A stretch of 64,000 bases of DNA from Psychroflexus curvus (GTDB taxonomy: Bacteria; Bacteroidota; Bacteroidia; Flavobacteriales; Flavobacteriaceae), in the NCBI RefSeq assembly GCF_020164585.1, contig NZ_JAIQZF010000003.1, forward strand, positions 1 to 64,000, in the 5' to 3' direction. A program made the translations under genes and the position numbers. Below, in pieces: positions 54,072-62,363 of this stretch. Below the pieces are notes generated by a model. It was not told where the DNA came from, searched no databases, and saw nothing but the letters and a program-made list of their open reading frames with translations. How positions within the stretch are numbered: the stretch's first letter is position 1; each line of letters begins with the position of its first letter.

Positions 54072-55022
54072 ATGAAACTCTCCACTGAAGTAGCTCTGAA
54101 AAAAACATCTTATCCCATAGACTATGATTCTAAGGTAGTGTGTTTGGGGTCCTGTTTTGCAGAGCACATCAGCAGGAAATTAGAGGACTTTAAATTTAGA
54201 GTTACCAGTAATCCTTTCGGGATTTTATTTCATCCCGAGGCTATTTTGAATGTGGTTAAAAAAGCAGTGAATAACGAAGAGTTTATGGCTGATGATGTGT
54301 TTCATTTTAATGAAAAATGGCATTCTTTTTTCTCTCATTCAAGGTTAAGCCGGAATTCGTCGGTAGAAATTTTAGTAGCCTTAAATTCAGCAAAAAGAGA
54401 GCTGACAGAATCGGTTGAAAACGCCAGTCATGTTATAATTACACTCGGCACTTCTTTTATCTACAGGCATATAGCGACTGGACAAGGTGTTGCGAACTGT
54501 CATAAACGCCCTCAGGATCAGTTTGAAAAGCAATTGACATCTCCTGTTGAATTACAGGAAATTTTAAGGGCACTCATCTCCAGTTTTGAACAATTACAAC
54601 CCGGCGTAAAACTGATTTTTACGATCTCTCCGGTAAGACATGTCAAAGATGGAATTGTAGAAAATCAACGGAGTAAAGCACATTTGATAGCTGCTTTGCA
54701 CAGTGTTTTGGACGATAACTCAGCGATGCATGCCTACTTTCCTTCCTATGAACTGATGATGGATGAGTTGCGCGACTACCGCTATTACGATCGGGACCTG
54801 ATTCATCCCAGTGCCCTGGCTGTGGATGTCATCTGGAAAAAATTCAAGATGAATTTTATTTCTGAGGCTGTGTTTGAGGATATGGTCAAGGTCGAAAAAC
54901 TTCAGAAATCTCTGGCTCACCGGTCAACGGAAACCAAAGGCGAGGCTTATGACAAACTGAAAGCCTACCAGTTTAAATTTAAAGAGGAACTGGTTAAAAA
55001 ATATCCTTTCATGAGCTTTTAA
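54072..55022 (+). CDS. GSCFA domain protein
   Basis: The 316-aa protein has the family motif LGSCFAEHIS (~24-33) and later SGND-hydrolase-like elements, ITLGTSF and YDRDLIHPSALAVDVIW, with the final Asp-x-x-His pair. The fold is that of SGNH/GDSL esterases, with Ser in the GSCF motif as the presumed nucleophile; the substrate is unknown, possibly acylated cell-surface glycans. It starts 1 bp after alaS and is followed 5 bp later by the TetR gene. Confidence 0.88.
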   Translation: MKLSTEVALKKTSYPIDYDSKVVCLGSCFAEHISRKLEDFKFRVTSNPFGILFHPEAILNVVKKAVNNEEFMADDVFHFNEKWHSFFSHSRLSRNSSVEILVALNSAKRELTESVENASHVIITLGTSFIYRHIATGQGVANCHKRPQDQFEKQLTSPVELQEILRALISSFEQLQPGVKLIFTISPVRHVKDGIVENQRSKAHLIAALHSVLDDNSAMHAYFPSYELMMDELRDYRYYDRDLIHPSALAVDVIWKKFKMNFISEAVFEDMVKVEKLQKSLAHRSTETKGEAYDKLKAYQFKFKEELVKKYPFMSF

Positions 55023-55027
55023 GACTG

Positions 55028-55603
55028 ATGACGAGACGAGAAGAAATTATAAAGGTTGCCAAAACTTTGTTTAGAGAACAGGGCTATAAGTCTGTGAGTA
55101 TGCGGGATCTCGCCAAAGCCATGGATTTGAAGGCGGCGAGTTTGTACAACCACATCAGTTCCAAGGAGGAGATTTTAGCTGAAATTGTTCTGGGTGTTGC
55201 TTATTTTTTTACCAAAGAAATGGAACTGGTAAAAAGCTTAAAAGCCGATTCCAAAACGCTTTTGGAAGCTGTAATCAATCATCATATTGAACTTACTTTG
55301 AATAATCCTGAAGCCATCGCTATTGTAAATAACGACTGGATACATTTGGAAAGCTCTCATTTTGAAGAATTCCTGGAGCTCAGGAATGCCTACGAGCAGG
55401 ATTTAAGGGATATGATTGGCCGGGGAGTTGAAGCCGGGGAAATTATGCCGAATAATACTGAGGTCATGCTTTTTTCTATGCTGTCTACGCTGAGGACCTT
55501 GCATTCCTGGTACAGAAGACGTAGTGGTATAGATGGTGAAGCCCTTAAAAACGATATCACCGAAATCCTGCTTCACGGAATCGTGGCTAAACCTTCAAAA
55601 TAA
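55028..55603 (+). CDS. TetR/AcrR family transcriptional regulator
   Basis: The 191-aa protein has an N-terminal TetR helix-turn-helix (REEIIKVAKTLFREQGYKSVS then MRDLAKAMDLKAASLYNHISSK) and a ligand-binding helical domain (~60-190). It is the nearest TetR regulator to the paa genes (4.3 kb downstream), and a palindromic operator typical of TetR proteins overlaps the paaE promoter. PaaR-type repressors respond to phenylacetyl-CoA. The regulatory link is inferred. Confidence 0.88.
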   Translation: MTRREEIIKVAKTLFREQGYKSVSMRDLAKAMDLKAASLYNHISSKEEILAEIVLGVAYFFTKEMELVKSLKADSKTLLEAVINHHIELTLNNPEAIAIVNNDWIHLESSHFEEFLELRNAYEQDLRDMIGRGVEAGEIMPNNTEVMLFSMLSTLRTLHSWYRRRSGIDGEALKNDITEILLHGIVAKPSK

Positions 55604-55659
55604 AATTTACCCGCATTAAAAATTATGTAATTATTTAAACCTTTGCTTATTTTAGACGA

Positions 55660-56226
55660 ATGTATTTGAAGTTTGGTAAGCCTTTGTTTGATTGGATCAT
55701 CAGTCTTTTTGGACTACTGCTTTTGAGTCCGTTTTTGATACTTATATCGATTTCCCTCTTTTTTATTCATAAGTCCAGCCCTTTTTTTCTTCAAACCCGA
55801 GTTGGGCAGTATGGGAATTTGTTTACAGTTTATAAATTCAAAACATTATTGGAGACTGGACAACCTCATTGGCTTCTGAAGTTTTTGCGTAAAGCTAAAA
55901 TAGATGAGCTGCCTCAACTCATCAATGTCCTGAAGGGGGAAATGAGTCTGGTTGGCCCGCGACCGGATATCCCCGGCTATTACGATCGGCTTGAAGGCGA
56001 ACAGCGTTTGATTTTAAAACTCAGGCCTGGCATTACCGGATTTGCTTCTATTGTATTTGCCAACGAAGAACAGGTCCTGAGTGAGCAGCAAAATCCCCTA
56101 CATTATAACGATGAGGTTATTTTTCCGGAAAAGGTGAAATTAAATTTAGACTATTATCGTCATGTTTCTTTCGGCTTAGATTTAAAAATTCTTTTTAAAA
56201 CGATACTTTTACCATTCAATCTATAA
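55660..56226 (+). CDS. Undecaprenyl-phosphate sugar phosphotransferase (PglC-like)
   Basis: The 188-aa protein is a minimal bacterial sugar transferase with an N-terminal membrane segment (~11-33), then FTVYKFKTLLETGQ, the KIDELPQLINVLKGEMSLVGPRP block and LRPGITGFASI. It should attach a sugar-1-phosphate to undecaprenyl phosphate at the inner leaflet as the first step of a glycan. It is 3 bp from the DegT aminotransferase gene. Confidence 0.92.
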   Translation: MYLKFGKPLFDWIISLFGLLLLSPFLILISISLFFIHKSSPFFLQTRVGQYGNLFTVYKFKTLLETGQPHWLLKFLRKAKIDELPQLINVLKGEMSLVGPRPDIPGYYDRLEGEQRLILKLRPGITGFASIVFANEEQVLSEQQNPLHYNDEVIFPEKVKLNLDYYRHVSFGLDLKILFKTILLPFNL

Positions 56227-56229
56227 TTT

Positions 56230-57384
56230 ATGTCAATGCCTTCAGAATTATCAAAAATCTGGTTATCCTCTCCACATATGGGTGGTCAAGAAGAAGAATT
56301 TGTAGCCAAAGCTTTTCAGGAAAACTGGATTGCCCCCTTAGGTCCGAATGTAAATGGTTTTGAAGCCGATCTAGAAGATTATTTAGGAAATACTAAAAAC
56401 ATAGTTGTCCTAAGCACCGGAACGGCAGCTATTCATCTGGCATTAGTGCAACTGGGGGTTGGAGAAGGTGATGAGGTGATTTGCCAGAGCTTTACGTTTT
56501 GTGGTTCTGCCAATCCCATCATGTATCAGGGAGCAACCCCTGTTTTTGTGGATAGTGAAGCCTCGACGTGGAACCTGTGTCCCAGGGCTCTTGAAACAGC
56601 GATTTTAGATAGGATTTCCAAAGGCAAGACTCCTAAAGCTATCATCCCCGTGCATTTGTACGGTATGCCTTATTTAGTTGAAGAAGTTGCTGCTGTGGCC
56701 AAAAAGTACAACATTCCCATCATTGAAGATGCCGCTGAATCTCTCGGATCGACATTTAAATCTCAGAACTGCGGAACTTTTGGTGAGTTTGCAGCCTTGT
56801 CTTTTAACGGGAATAAGATCATCACCACTTCGGGTGGAGGGGCTTTGGTATGTCCCTCAAAACAGGCTAAAGATAAAATAGTGTTTTATTCCACTCAGGC
56901 CAGGGATAATGCGCCACATTACCAGCACTCAGAGGTCGGATTTAATTATAGAATGAGTAATATTTCCGCAGGAATAGGTCGCGGACAAATGCTGGTTCTG
57001 GATGAGCATGTGGCTTTACGACGAGAAATGCATAAGTTTTATAAAGAAATTTTCAAGGATATTGAAGGAATTGAAGTGTTTACAGAGCCTTCAGAAGATT
57101 ACTTCAGTAATCACTGGTTGTCTGCAATTCTTGTAGATCCCGAGAAAACCAGGGGTATTGACAGGGAACAGATGCGCCTTCATCTGGAAACCTTTAATAT
57201 TGAAAGCAGGCCGCTCTGGAAACCAATGCATATGCAGCCGGTCTTTGCAAATATGCCGTATTACGGCGGGAAAGTTGCAGAACATTTGTTTGAAAATGGT
57301 CTTTGTTTGCCTTCAGGTTCAAACCTGAGCGATGAAGACAGGGAGAGAATTAAAGCAGCTATTTTAGAACTTTTCAAAAACTAA
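56230..57384 (+). CDS. DegT/DnrJ/EryC1/StrS aminotransferase (PglE-like)
   Basis: The 384-aa PLP enzyme makes amino sugars on nucleotide carriers. It contains SSPHMGGQEEEFVAKAF at the start, LSTGTAAIHLAL, DAAESLGS, and the PLP lysine in SFNGNKIITTSGGG. The start motif with SPHMGG is typical of the UDP-bacillosamine-type branch (PglE/WbpE-like). With the PglC-like transferase 3 bp upstream it suggests assembly of a lipid-linked amino-sugar glycan. Confidence 0.93.
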   Translation: MSMPSELSKIWLSSPHMGGQEEEFVAKAFQENWIAPLGPNVNGFEADLEDYLGNTKNIVVLSTGTAAIHLALVQLGVGEGDEVICQSFTFCGSANPIMYQGATPVFVDSEASTWNLCPRALETAILDRISKGKTPKAIIPVHLYGMPYLVEEVAAVAKKYNIPIIEDAAESLGSTFKSQNCGTFGEFAALSFNGNKIITTSGGGALVCPSKQAKDKIVFYSTQARDNAPHYQHSEVGFNYRMSNISAGIGRGQMLVLDEHVALRREMHKFYKEIFKDIEGIEVFTEPSEDYFSNHWLSAILVDPEKTRGIDREQMRLHLETFNIESRPLWKPMHMQPVFANMPYYGGKVAEHLFENGLCLPSGSNLSDEDRERIKAAILELFKN

Positions 57385-57387
57385 GTC

Positions 57388-57951
57388 ATGGATATATTTG
57401 AACTCATTGAAAAAAGGCGTTCGGTTTTTCCTGAACAATACAATGAAGAGCCTATTCTTAAGGAAGAGCTTGACAAAATTCTGGCGACAGCCAACTGGGC
57501 TCCAAATCACAGGCACACAGAACCCTGGCGCTTCAAAGTAGTACAGGGTGAGATTAAGCTGAAATTAGCTGAATTTATCCTCGAAAAAAATGCAGAATGG
57601 GAAGGAAATCCTTCATCTTTCAAAAGAAAAAAGATTATATCCAAGTTCGAGCAATCCCACACGGTTATTGCCATTTGTGTACAGAAAAGTCCAACAGGCA
57701 AACCGCCAGAATGGGAAGAGGTTTCTGCAGTGGCGATGGCAGTTCAAAATATGTGGCTGGCCTGCACTGCCTTGAACATTGGGTCCTACTGGAGTTCCCC
57801 CTCCTTCATAAATCTTGTTGATGACTTTTTTAAGCTTAAAGAAGGAGAGTCCTGTCTCGGTTTTTTCTATATGGGAAAGTTTGATGGTGAACTTGAGGAA
57901 GGTAAGCGTAAGTCATCTATTCATTCAAAGGTTGAATACTTCACAGATTAA
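57388..57951 (+). CDS. Nitroreductase family protein
   Basis: The 187-aa FMN-dependent oxidoreductase starts MDIFELIEKRRSVF, where the Arg-Arg-Ser contacts FMN phosphate, and has ATANWAPNHRHTEPWRF, a typical FMN-binding segment. The substrate is unknown. It starts 3 bp after the aminotransferase and is the last gene of the sugar transferase unit. Confidence 0.9.
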   Translation: MDIFELIEKRRSVFPEQYNEEPILKEELDKILATANWAPNHRHTEPWRFKVVQGEIKLKLAEFILEKNAEWEGNPSSFKRKKIISKFEQSHTVIAICVQKSPTGKPPEWEEVSAVAMAVQNMWLACTALNIGSYWSSPSFINLVDDFFKLKEGESCLGFFYMGKFDGELEEGKRKSSIHSKVEYFTD

Positions 57952-58117
57952 ATTAAATCCCTCTTTAACTAGTTGACAGATTTATCTGTCGTAAAAAGTG
58001 TCTTCTGTGGTTATCGATTTAACTTGAAATCCCACAGGACCTCATCAATGGGTTTTGAAATGATTTTTAATATCGGATGTGTTAAAAATATGATATACCC
58101 GATAATAAGGAGTATAT

Positions 58118-59083
58118 TTGGGTGTGTGGGAAATAGATTTAACATATCGAGAAAAATTACAACCAAGCTTTGATCGGCTCTACGAAAAAAAGGCATTGTT
58201 GCATGAAGCCAGGCCGCTTCCACAAATCGCTTTGCGAAAAATTCAGGACGCATTATCTGTAGAATGGACCTATAATTCTAACAGCATTGAAGGCAATACA
58301 CTTACTTTGCAAGAGACTCAATTGGTTTTACAGGAAGGGATCACCATTAAGGGCAAGTCACTTCGTGAGCATTTTGAAGCCAAGAATCACGAACTGGCTT
58401 TAAAGCATTTATATACTTTAAGCAAGCGGGATTACCAGCTTAATGCCTGTGATATTTTAGACTTGCACAGGTATGTGCTTAGAAGTATTGAAGAAGATTA
58501 TGCAGGAAGGTTGCGTACAGGAGGTGTTCGCATTTCTGGTGCGAATTTTATTCCTCACAATGCACGTAAAGTCCCAGATTTACTGGATGAGCTTATTCAG
58601 TTTGTTGTAGAAAATCCTTTACAGCTCAACGCTATTGAACTGGCAACCGTTTTCCATCATAAGTTTGTTTGGATACATCCTTTTTTTGACGGGAATGGCC
58701 GTACAGTCAGGTTAGTCATGAATTTGCTTTTGCTTAAAGTGGGGTTTACGCCTGCTATTGTTTTAAGCACAGATCGCCAAAAATATTATACTGCCTTAAA
58801 TGCAGCCAATAAGGGAAATTATTTTAAACTTAGTTTGCTAATGGCACAGGCCCTGGAGCGCACCATGAACATTTATATTGGTTCTCTTCCAGACAATGAC
58901 ATGGGCTTTATGGAAATTTCCAGTTTGGTGGAAGAAGAAAGTTTACCATACGGTCAGGAATACATTAGTTTATTGGCAAGAAAAGGAAAAATAGATGCAT
59001 ACAAAGAAGGTAGAAACTGGCTCACCACCAAAGCAGCTGTTTTTGAGTATATCAAGAATCGCGAGCGAAAACGTGTATTGTAG
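58118..59083 (+). CDS. Fic family protein (AMP transferase with N-terminal autoinhibitory helix)
   Basis: The 321-aa protein has the full Fic motif HPFFDGNGR (187-195), with His as catalytic base, and the inhibitory motif S-x3-E-G at SNSIEG (54-59), so it is a class II Fic protein whose Glu58 should block ATP binding until released. A C-terminal winged-helix-like region (~265-315) follows. It should AMPylate protein hydroxyls; the target is unknown. TTG 58118 has AAGGAG 5 bases upstream, but a -7-like TATATTTG covers 58113-58120, so GTG 58124 is an alternative start. Confidence 0.9.
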   Translation: MGVWEIDLTYREKLQPSFDRLYEKKALLHEARPLPQIALRKIQDALSVEWTYNSNSIEGNTLTLQETQLVLQEGITIKGKSLREHFEAKNHELALKHLYTLSKRDYQLNACDILDLHRYVLRSIEEDYAGRLRTGGVRISGANFIPHNARKVPDLLDELIQFVVENPLQLNAIELATVFHHKFVWIHPFFDGNGRTVRLVMNLLLLKVGFTPAIVLSTDRQKYYTALNAANKGNYFKLSLLMAQALERTMNIYIGSLPDNDMGFMEISSLVEEESLPYGQEYISLLARKGKIDAYKEGRNWLTTKAAVFEYIKNRERKRVL

Positions 59084-59144
59084 ATGATTTAGTTTTATCT
59101 TGAGTTGAAGTCTTAATTTTTAAACTCGCATCGCATGAGCTAAA

Positions 59145-59290
59145 ACTAGCCCCGATAGAAATGAAAAGCCCGTAAAGCCTGAGCTTAGCAAAATACAAAC
59201 CACAAAGCGACCGGCAGGAAGCTTTTGTGGTGAAGTCATTTTTGCTTAGTGAAGGGAGCGGACTTGAAATGCATAGCGGGATAAGCTGCT
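59145..59290. repeat. Nested ~145-nt hairpin repeat (flavobacterial REP-like)
   Basis: The intergenic region starts CTAGCCCCGATAGAAATGA and ends CATAGCGGGATAAGC, with a central stem ACCACAAA/TTTGTGGT (59199-59206 and 59224-59231) and outer partial stems. The end sequences resemble a very common Bacteroidetes intergenic element type (AGCCCYGAT...ATAGCGGGA). It lies between the Fic gene and the paa operon and contains no gene. Confidence 0.65.
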
Positions 59291-59337
59291 TAAAATCTCT
59301 TAAATGACGTTAAATTTAACATCGATTTTTTTAAACT

Positions 59338-59360
59338 AAAACTAACAATCGTTAGTTTTG
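59338..59360 (+). promoter_or_regulatory. Palindromic operator over the paaE -7 box
   Basis: AAAACTAAC (59338-59346) and GTTAGTTTT (59351-59359) form a perfect 9-bp inverted repeat around AATC. The -7 box TAGTTTTG (59353-59360) lies inside its right arm, so a bound repressor would block transcription of the paa genes. The size and form match TetR-family operators, and the TetR gene at 55028 is the obvious candidate. Confidence 0.8.
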
Positions 59361-59378
59361 TTGCTAAATCACTAATTC

Positions 59379-60452
59379 ATGCCGAGTTTTTTTCCGATTA
59401 AGGTCAAGGATGTTTATAAAGAAACAGAGGATTGTTCTGTCATTACTTTACATATCCCCGAAGATTTAAAGTCTGATTTCCAGTATCATCAGGGTCAGCA
59501 TTTGACTTTGAAAAAAGACATCAACGGCGAAGACGTGAGAAGGTCGTATTCGCTGTGTTCCAGCCCGGTAGATGATGAATGGAAAGTGGCGGTCAAGCAA
59601 ATATATGAGGGTAAATTTTCAACCTTTGTGAATCGGGAACTGAAAGCCAATGATATTTTGGAAGTGATGCCACCAAGTGGAGATTTCGGAGTAGATGTAC
59701 AGCAGGATACAGATCAAACCTACTTGTTTTTTGCTGCAGGAAGCGGAATCACGCCCATCTTATCCATGATAAAAACCCATCTGGCCAAGGAGCCTTATTC
59801 AAATTGTAAGCTCTTTTACTTGAATAAGAACGCTAAATCAATTATCTTCAAGGAGGAAATAGAGCAGATTAGAAATCGATACTTTGGAAGATTCGAGATT
59901 TTCTATTTTTTAACCAGAGAGCAACGCGATATTGAATTGTTGAATGGAAGGTTTACTTCTAAAAAAATTCAGGCTCTGTCCAACTCGGTTTTTGACATTG
60001 ATGACGTCAGCGATGTCTTTGTTTGCGGACCCGAGCAGATGATTTTTATGATTCGTGATGAGTTGACGCGTCTTGGTCTTGAAGCGGATAGAATCCATTT
60101 TGAGCTGTTTGTTTCCGGACTTTCAGAAGAAGATAAAAAGCGAACTGACGCAGCCTTGGCCAAACGAAAAGACGGGACTCAAATCACTATTTTGGACGGA
60201 GGTAAGGAGTTTCATTTTGCGATGACCAAAGCCTATGATAATATACTGGATGCAGCCTTAGCTGCCGGTGCAGATTTGCCATTCGCCTGTAAAGGCGGGG
60301 TTTGCAGTACCTGCAAGTGTCGAGTGATGGAAGGGCATGTAGAAATGAAAGTGAACTACGCTTTAGAAAAAAATGAAGTTGCGCAAAACTTGGTATTGAG
60401 CTGTCAGGCTGTGCCTACCACAGATAAGGTGACCGTAGATTTTGACGTATAA
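59379..60452 (+). CDS. paaE: Phenylacetyl-CoA epoxidase subunit PaaE (reductase)
   Basis: PaaE passes electrons from NADPH to the PaaA diiron site. The 357-aa product has a flavin-binding domain (QGQHLTLK, RRSYSLCSSP), an NAD(P) domain (FFAAGSGITPILSMI, FVCGPEQMIF) and a C-terminal plant-type 2Fe-2S domain with ligands in CKGGVCSTCKC and LSCQAV. It is first in the cluster here, unlike the E. coli order ABCDE, and has the operator-controlled promoter. Confidence 0.94.
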   Translation: MPSFFPIKVKDVYKETEDCSVITLHIPEDLKSDFQYHQGQHLTLKKDINGEDVRRSYSLCSSPVDDEWKVAVKQIYEGKFSTFVNRELKANDILEVMPPSGDFGVDVQQDTDQTYLFFAAGSGITPILSMIKTHLAKEPYSNCKLFYLNKNAKSIIFKEEIEQIRNRYFGRFEIFYFLTREQRDIELLNGRFTSKKIQALSNSVFDIDDVSDVFVCGPEQMIFMIRDELTRLGLEADRIHFELFVSGLSEEDKKRTDAALAKRKDGTQITILDGGKEFHFAMTKAYDNILDAALAAGADLPFACKGGVCSTCKCRVMEGHVEMKVNYALEKNEVAQNLVLSCQAVPTTDKVTVDFDV

Positions 60453-60469
60453 AGGAGTACCCAGTAGTG

Positions 60470-60565
60470 AGTACTAAGTAGATAGTATATAGAAAAAAGA
60501 GAAAGGAGAAAGGAGAAAAGAAAATAGAGAATAGAAAATAGAGAACAGAGAATAGAGAATTTTGA
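60470..60565 (+). repeat. Purine-rich low-complexity tract upstream of paaA
   Basis: The 128-bp paaE-paaA spacer is almost entirely A and G on the plus strand, with repeated GAGAATAGA, GAAAATAGA and GAAAGGAGAA words. It may have expanded by slippage. No terminator or promoter was recognised. Confidence 0.75.
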
Positions 60566-60580
60566 AAAAAATAAAAGGCT

Positions 60581-61549
60581 ATGATGGATAAAGAACAGAT
60601 GAAAAGCTTAGAGGATATTTTTGAAGCTAAAATCGCTCGTGATGAAAAAATCGAGCCTAAAGACTGGATGCCAGAAAAATACAGGAAGACACATATCCGA
60701 CAAATTTCTCAGCATGCGCATTCCGAAATTGTAGGTATGCTGCCCGAAGGAAACTGGATTAGCAGAGCGCCTTCTTTGCGACGAAAGGTAGCGCTACTGG
60801 CGAAAGTTCAAGACGAGGCCGGACACGGTTTATATCTTTACTCTGCCTGTGAAACCTTGGGGATTTCAAGAGAGGAACTTTACGACCAGCTGCATTCCGG
60901 AAAAGCTAAATATTCGAGTATTTTCAATTATCCTACCTTAACCTGGGCAGATATAGGAGCTATAGGCTGGCTAGTGGATGGTGCAGCAATTATCAATCAG
61001 GTGCCCTTGTGCAGCACTTCTTTTGGCCCGTATGCCAGAGCCATGGTAAGGGTGTGTAAGGAAGAAAGTTTCCACCAAAGACAGGGTTATGAAATCATGA
61101 TGACGCTTTGCAACGGCACCCAGGAACAAAAAGATATGGCACAGGATGCGTTAAACCGTTGGTGGTGGCCCTCTTTAATGATGCTTGGTCCCACAGATGA
61201 CGAGTCCACGCATACAGAACAGTCCATGAAATGGAAATTAAAGCGCAAAACCAACGATGAGTTACGTCAGCAGTTTATAGATCAGACCGTGCCTCAGGCC
61301 GATATTCTTGGACTTAAGGTACCGGATGACGACTTGAAATACAATACTGAAACCGGTCATTATGACTTTGGAGAAATCGACTGGGAGGAGTTCTGGCAGG
61401 TTGTGAAAGGACACGGGATGTGTAATAAGGAACGTATTTCAGCCAGGAAAAATGCCTGGGATGAAGGCGAATGGGTAAGAGATGCGGCCCTTGCCTATGC
61501 CGATAAGCAGGAGGAAAAGCAGGATGTGAAGGAAGCGGTTTGCTATTGA
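60581..61549 (+). CDS. paaA: Phenylacetyl-CoA epoxidase subunit PaaA (catalytic)
   Basis: PaaA is the diiron oxygenase subunit that epoxidises the aromatic ring of phenylacetyl-CoA. The 322-aa helical-bundle protein has the metal-ligand segments [12 protein letters not shown] and [12 protein letters not shown] (ExxH pairs) and the family signature [18 protein letters not shown] 60581 and ATG 60584 are equivalent start options. Its stop codon lies inside the GAAGTTGAAGTTGAA tract that flanks the inserted S23 gene. Confidence 0.95.
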   Translation: MMDKEQMKSLEDIFEAKIARDEKIEPKDWMPEKYRKTHIRQISQHAHSEIVGMLPEGNWISRAPSLRRKVALLAKVQDEAGHGLYLYSACETLGISREELYDQLHSGKAKYSSIFNYPTLTWADIGAIGWLVDGAAIINQVPLCSTSFGPYARAMVRVCKEESFHQRQGYEIMMTLCNGTQEQKDMAQDALNRWWWPSLMMLGPTDDESTHTEQSMKWKLKRKTNDELRQQFIDQTVPQADILGLKVPDDDLKYNTETGHYDFGEIDWEEFWQVVKGHGMCNKERISARKNAWDEGEWVRDAALAYADKQEEKQDVKEAVCY

Positions 61550-61975
61550 AGTTGAAGTTGAAATCGAAGTTGAAGTCGAAATTACTAATGCTATGAATTA
61601 TGATTTAAGTGATAGATTAGAAAGTTTTGCTGCTAATGTCATTTTAGTTTATGACAAAAAGCCTTTGACATACGCTGGCGATTATTTAGCAAAGCAACTT
61701 ATAAGATCATCTTGTTCGTCTGCATTAAACTACGGTGAAGCGCTTGGGACTCTAACTGATAAGGATAAATTATTTAAGTTGAGTTTATGTTTAAAAGAAT
61801 TAAGAGAGTGTTTACGGAATTTAAATATTCAAACAAAAGCTGGTTTATTACCAACTGAAGGTTTAAAATTATTAAAAGATGAGAATGACCAATTAATTAG
61901 AATAATGGTAACTCGCATAAAAAATATCAAAGGTTTATAATTTAGTTTCATTTTCAGCTTCAATTTCAATTTCAA
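61546..61975 (+). mobile_element. IVS-like element in the paa operon (inverted flanks around the S23 gene)
   Basis: The left flank repeats GAAGTTGAAGTTGAAATCGA and the right flank is roughly its reverse complement (TTTCAGCTTCAATTTCAATT). In RNA the flanks would pair as a long stem with the S23 frame in the loop, the same layout as intervening sequences in split 23S rRNA, which are removed by RNase III. No transposase or target duplication was seen; that it is mobile is inferred from its position and family. Confidence 0.55.
61593..61940 (+). CDS. Four-helix-bundle protein (23S rRNA intervening-sequence type)
   Basis: The 115-aa protein has the S23/IVP pattern: LSDRLESFAANVILVYDK at the start, YLAKQLIRSSCSSALNYGEA in helix 2, and LKLSLCLKELREC-type heptads in helix 3, ending in a basic helix. 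Genes of this family lie inside 23S rRNA intervening sequences or alone between genes. Here it sits between paaA and paaB, an unrelated catabolic operon. It is flanked by TTGAAGTTGAAGTTG-type sequence on the left (61546-61583) and its approximate reverse complement (CTTCAATTTCAATTTC, 61945-61975) on the right. Confidence 0.88.
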   Translation: MNYDLSDRLESFAANVILVYDKKPLTYAGDYLAKQLIRSSCSSALNYGEALGTLTDKDKLFKLSLCLKELRECLRNLNIQTKAGLLPTEGLKLLKDENDQLIRIMVTRIKNIKGL

Positions 61976-61982
61976 AAAAAAT

Positions 61983-62324
61983 ATGGAAGATAATCAAACA
62001 GACAAAAAAAATAAATCGACCATTTCTGCGGAAAGGAAAAACAAAAAGTCATGGCCACTTTGGGAAGTTTTCGTAAGAAGTAAAAATGGATTAGAGCACC
62101 GCCACTTCGGGAGCTTACATGCTCCGGATGCCGATATGGCTCTTAAAAATGCACGGGATGTTTACACCAGACGCAGTGAAGGTGTGAGTATCTGGGTGGT
62201 GGAATCCAAAAATATAAAAGCATCCAATCCGGATGATAATGGAGAGATGTTTGAGCCCGCAGCAGACAAAGCTTATCGCCATCCAACCTTTTACGAGTTA
62301 CCTGATGATATCGAACATATGTAG
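61983..62324 (+). CDS. paaB: Phenylacetyl-CoA epoxidase subunit PaaB
   Basis: PaaB is a small structural subunit of the epoxidase complex. The 113-aa product contains WPLWEVFVRSKNGLEHRHFG, GSLHAPDADMALKNARDVY and RRSEGVSIWVV, all characteristic. A ~20-residue Lys-rich N-terminal extension precedes the core. It starts 42 bp after the S23 gene. Confidence 0.94.
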   Translation: MEDNQTDKKNKSTISAERKNKKSWPLWEVFVRSKNGLEHRHFGSLHAPDADMALKNARDVYTRRSEGVSIWVVESKNIKASNPDDNGEMFEPAADKAYRHPTFYELPDDIEHM

Positions 62325-62363
62325 TGGATGAACAGGCTGTTCTAATTTTAAAGATTTAAGTAC

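Noticed and set aside
60470-60565. The purine tract before paaA as a CRISPR leader or origin
   Set aside because: There are no regularly spaced repeats or DnaA boxes; it is a low-complexity tract.
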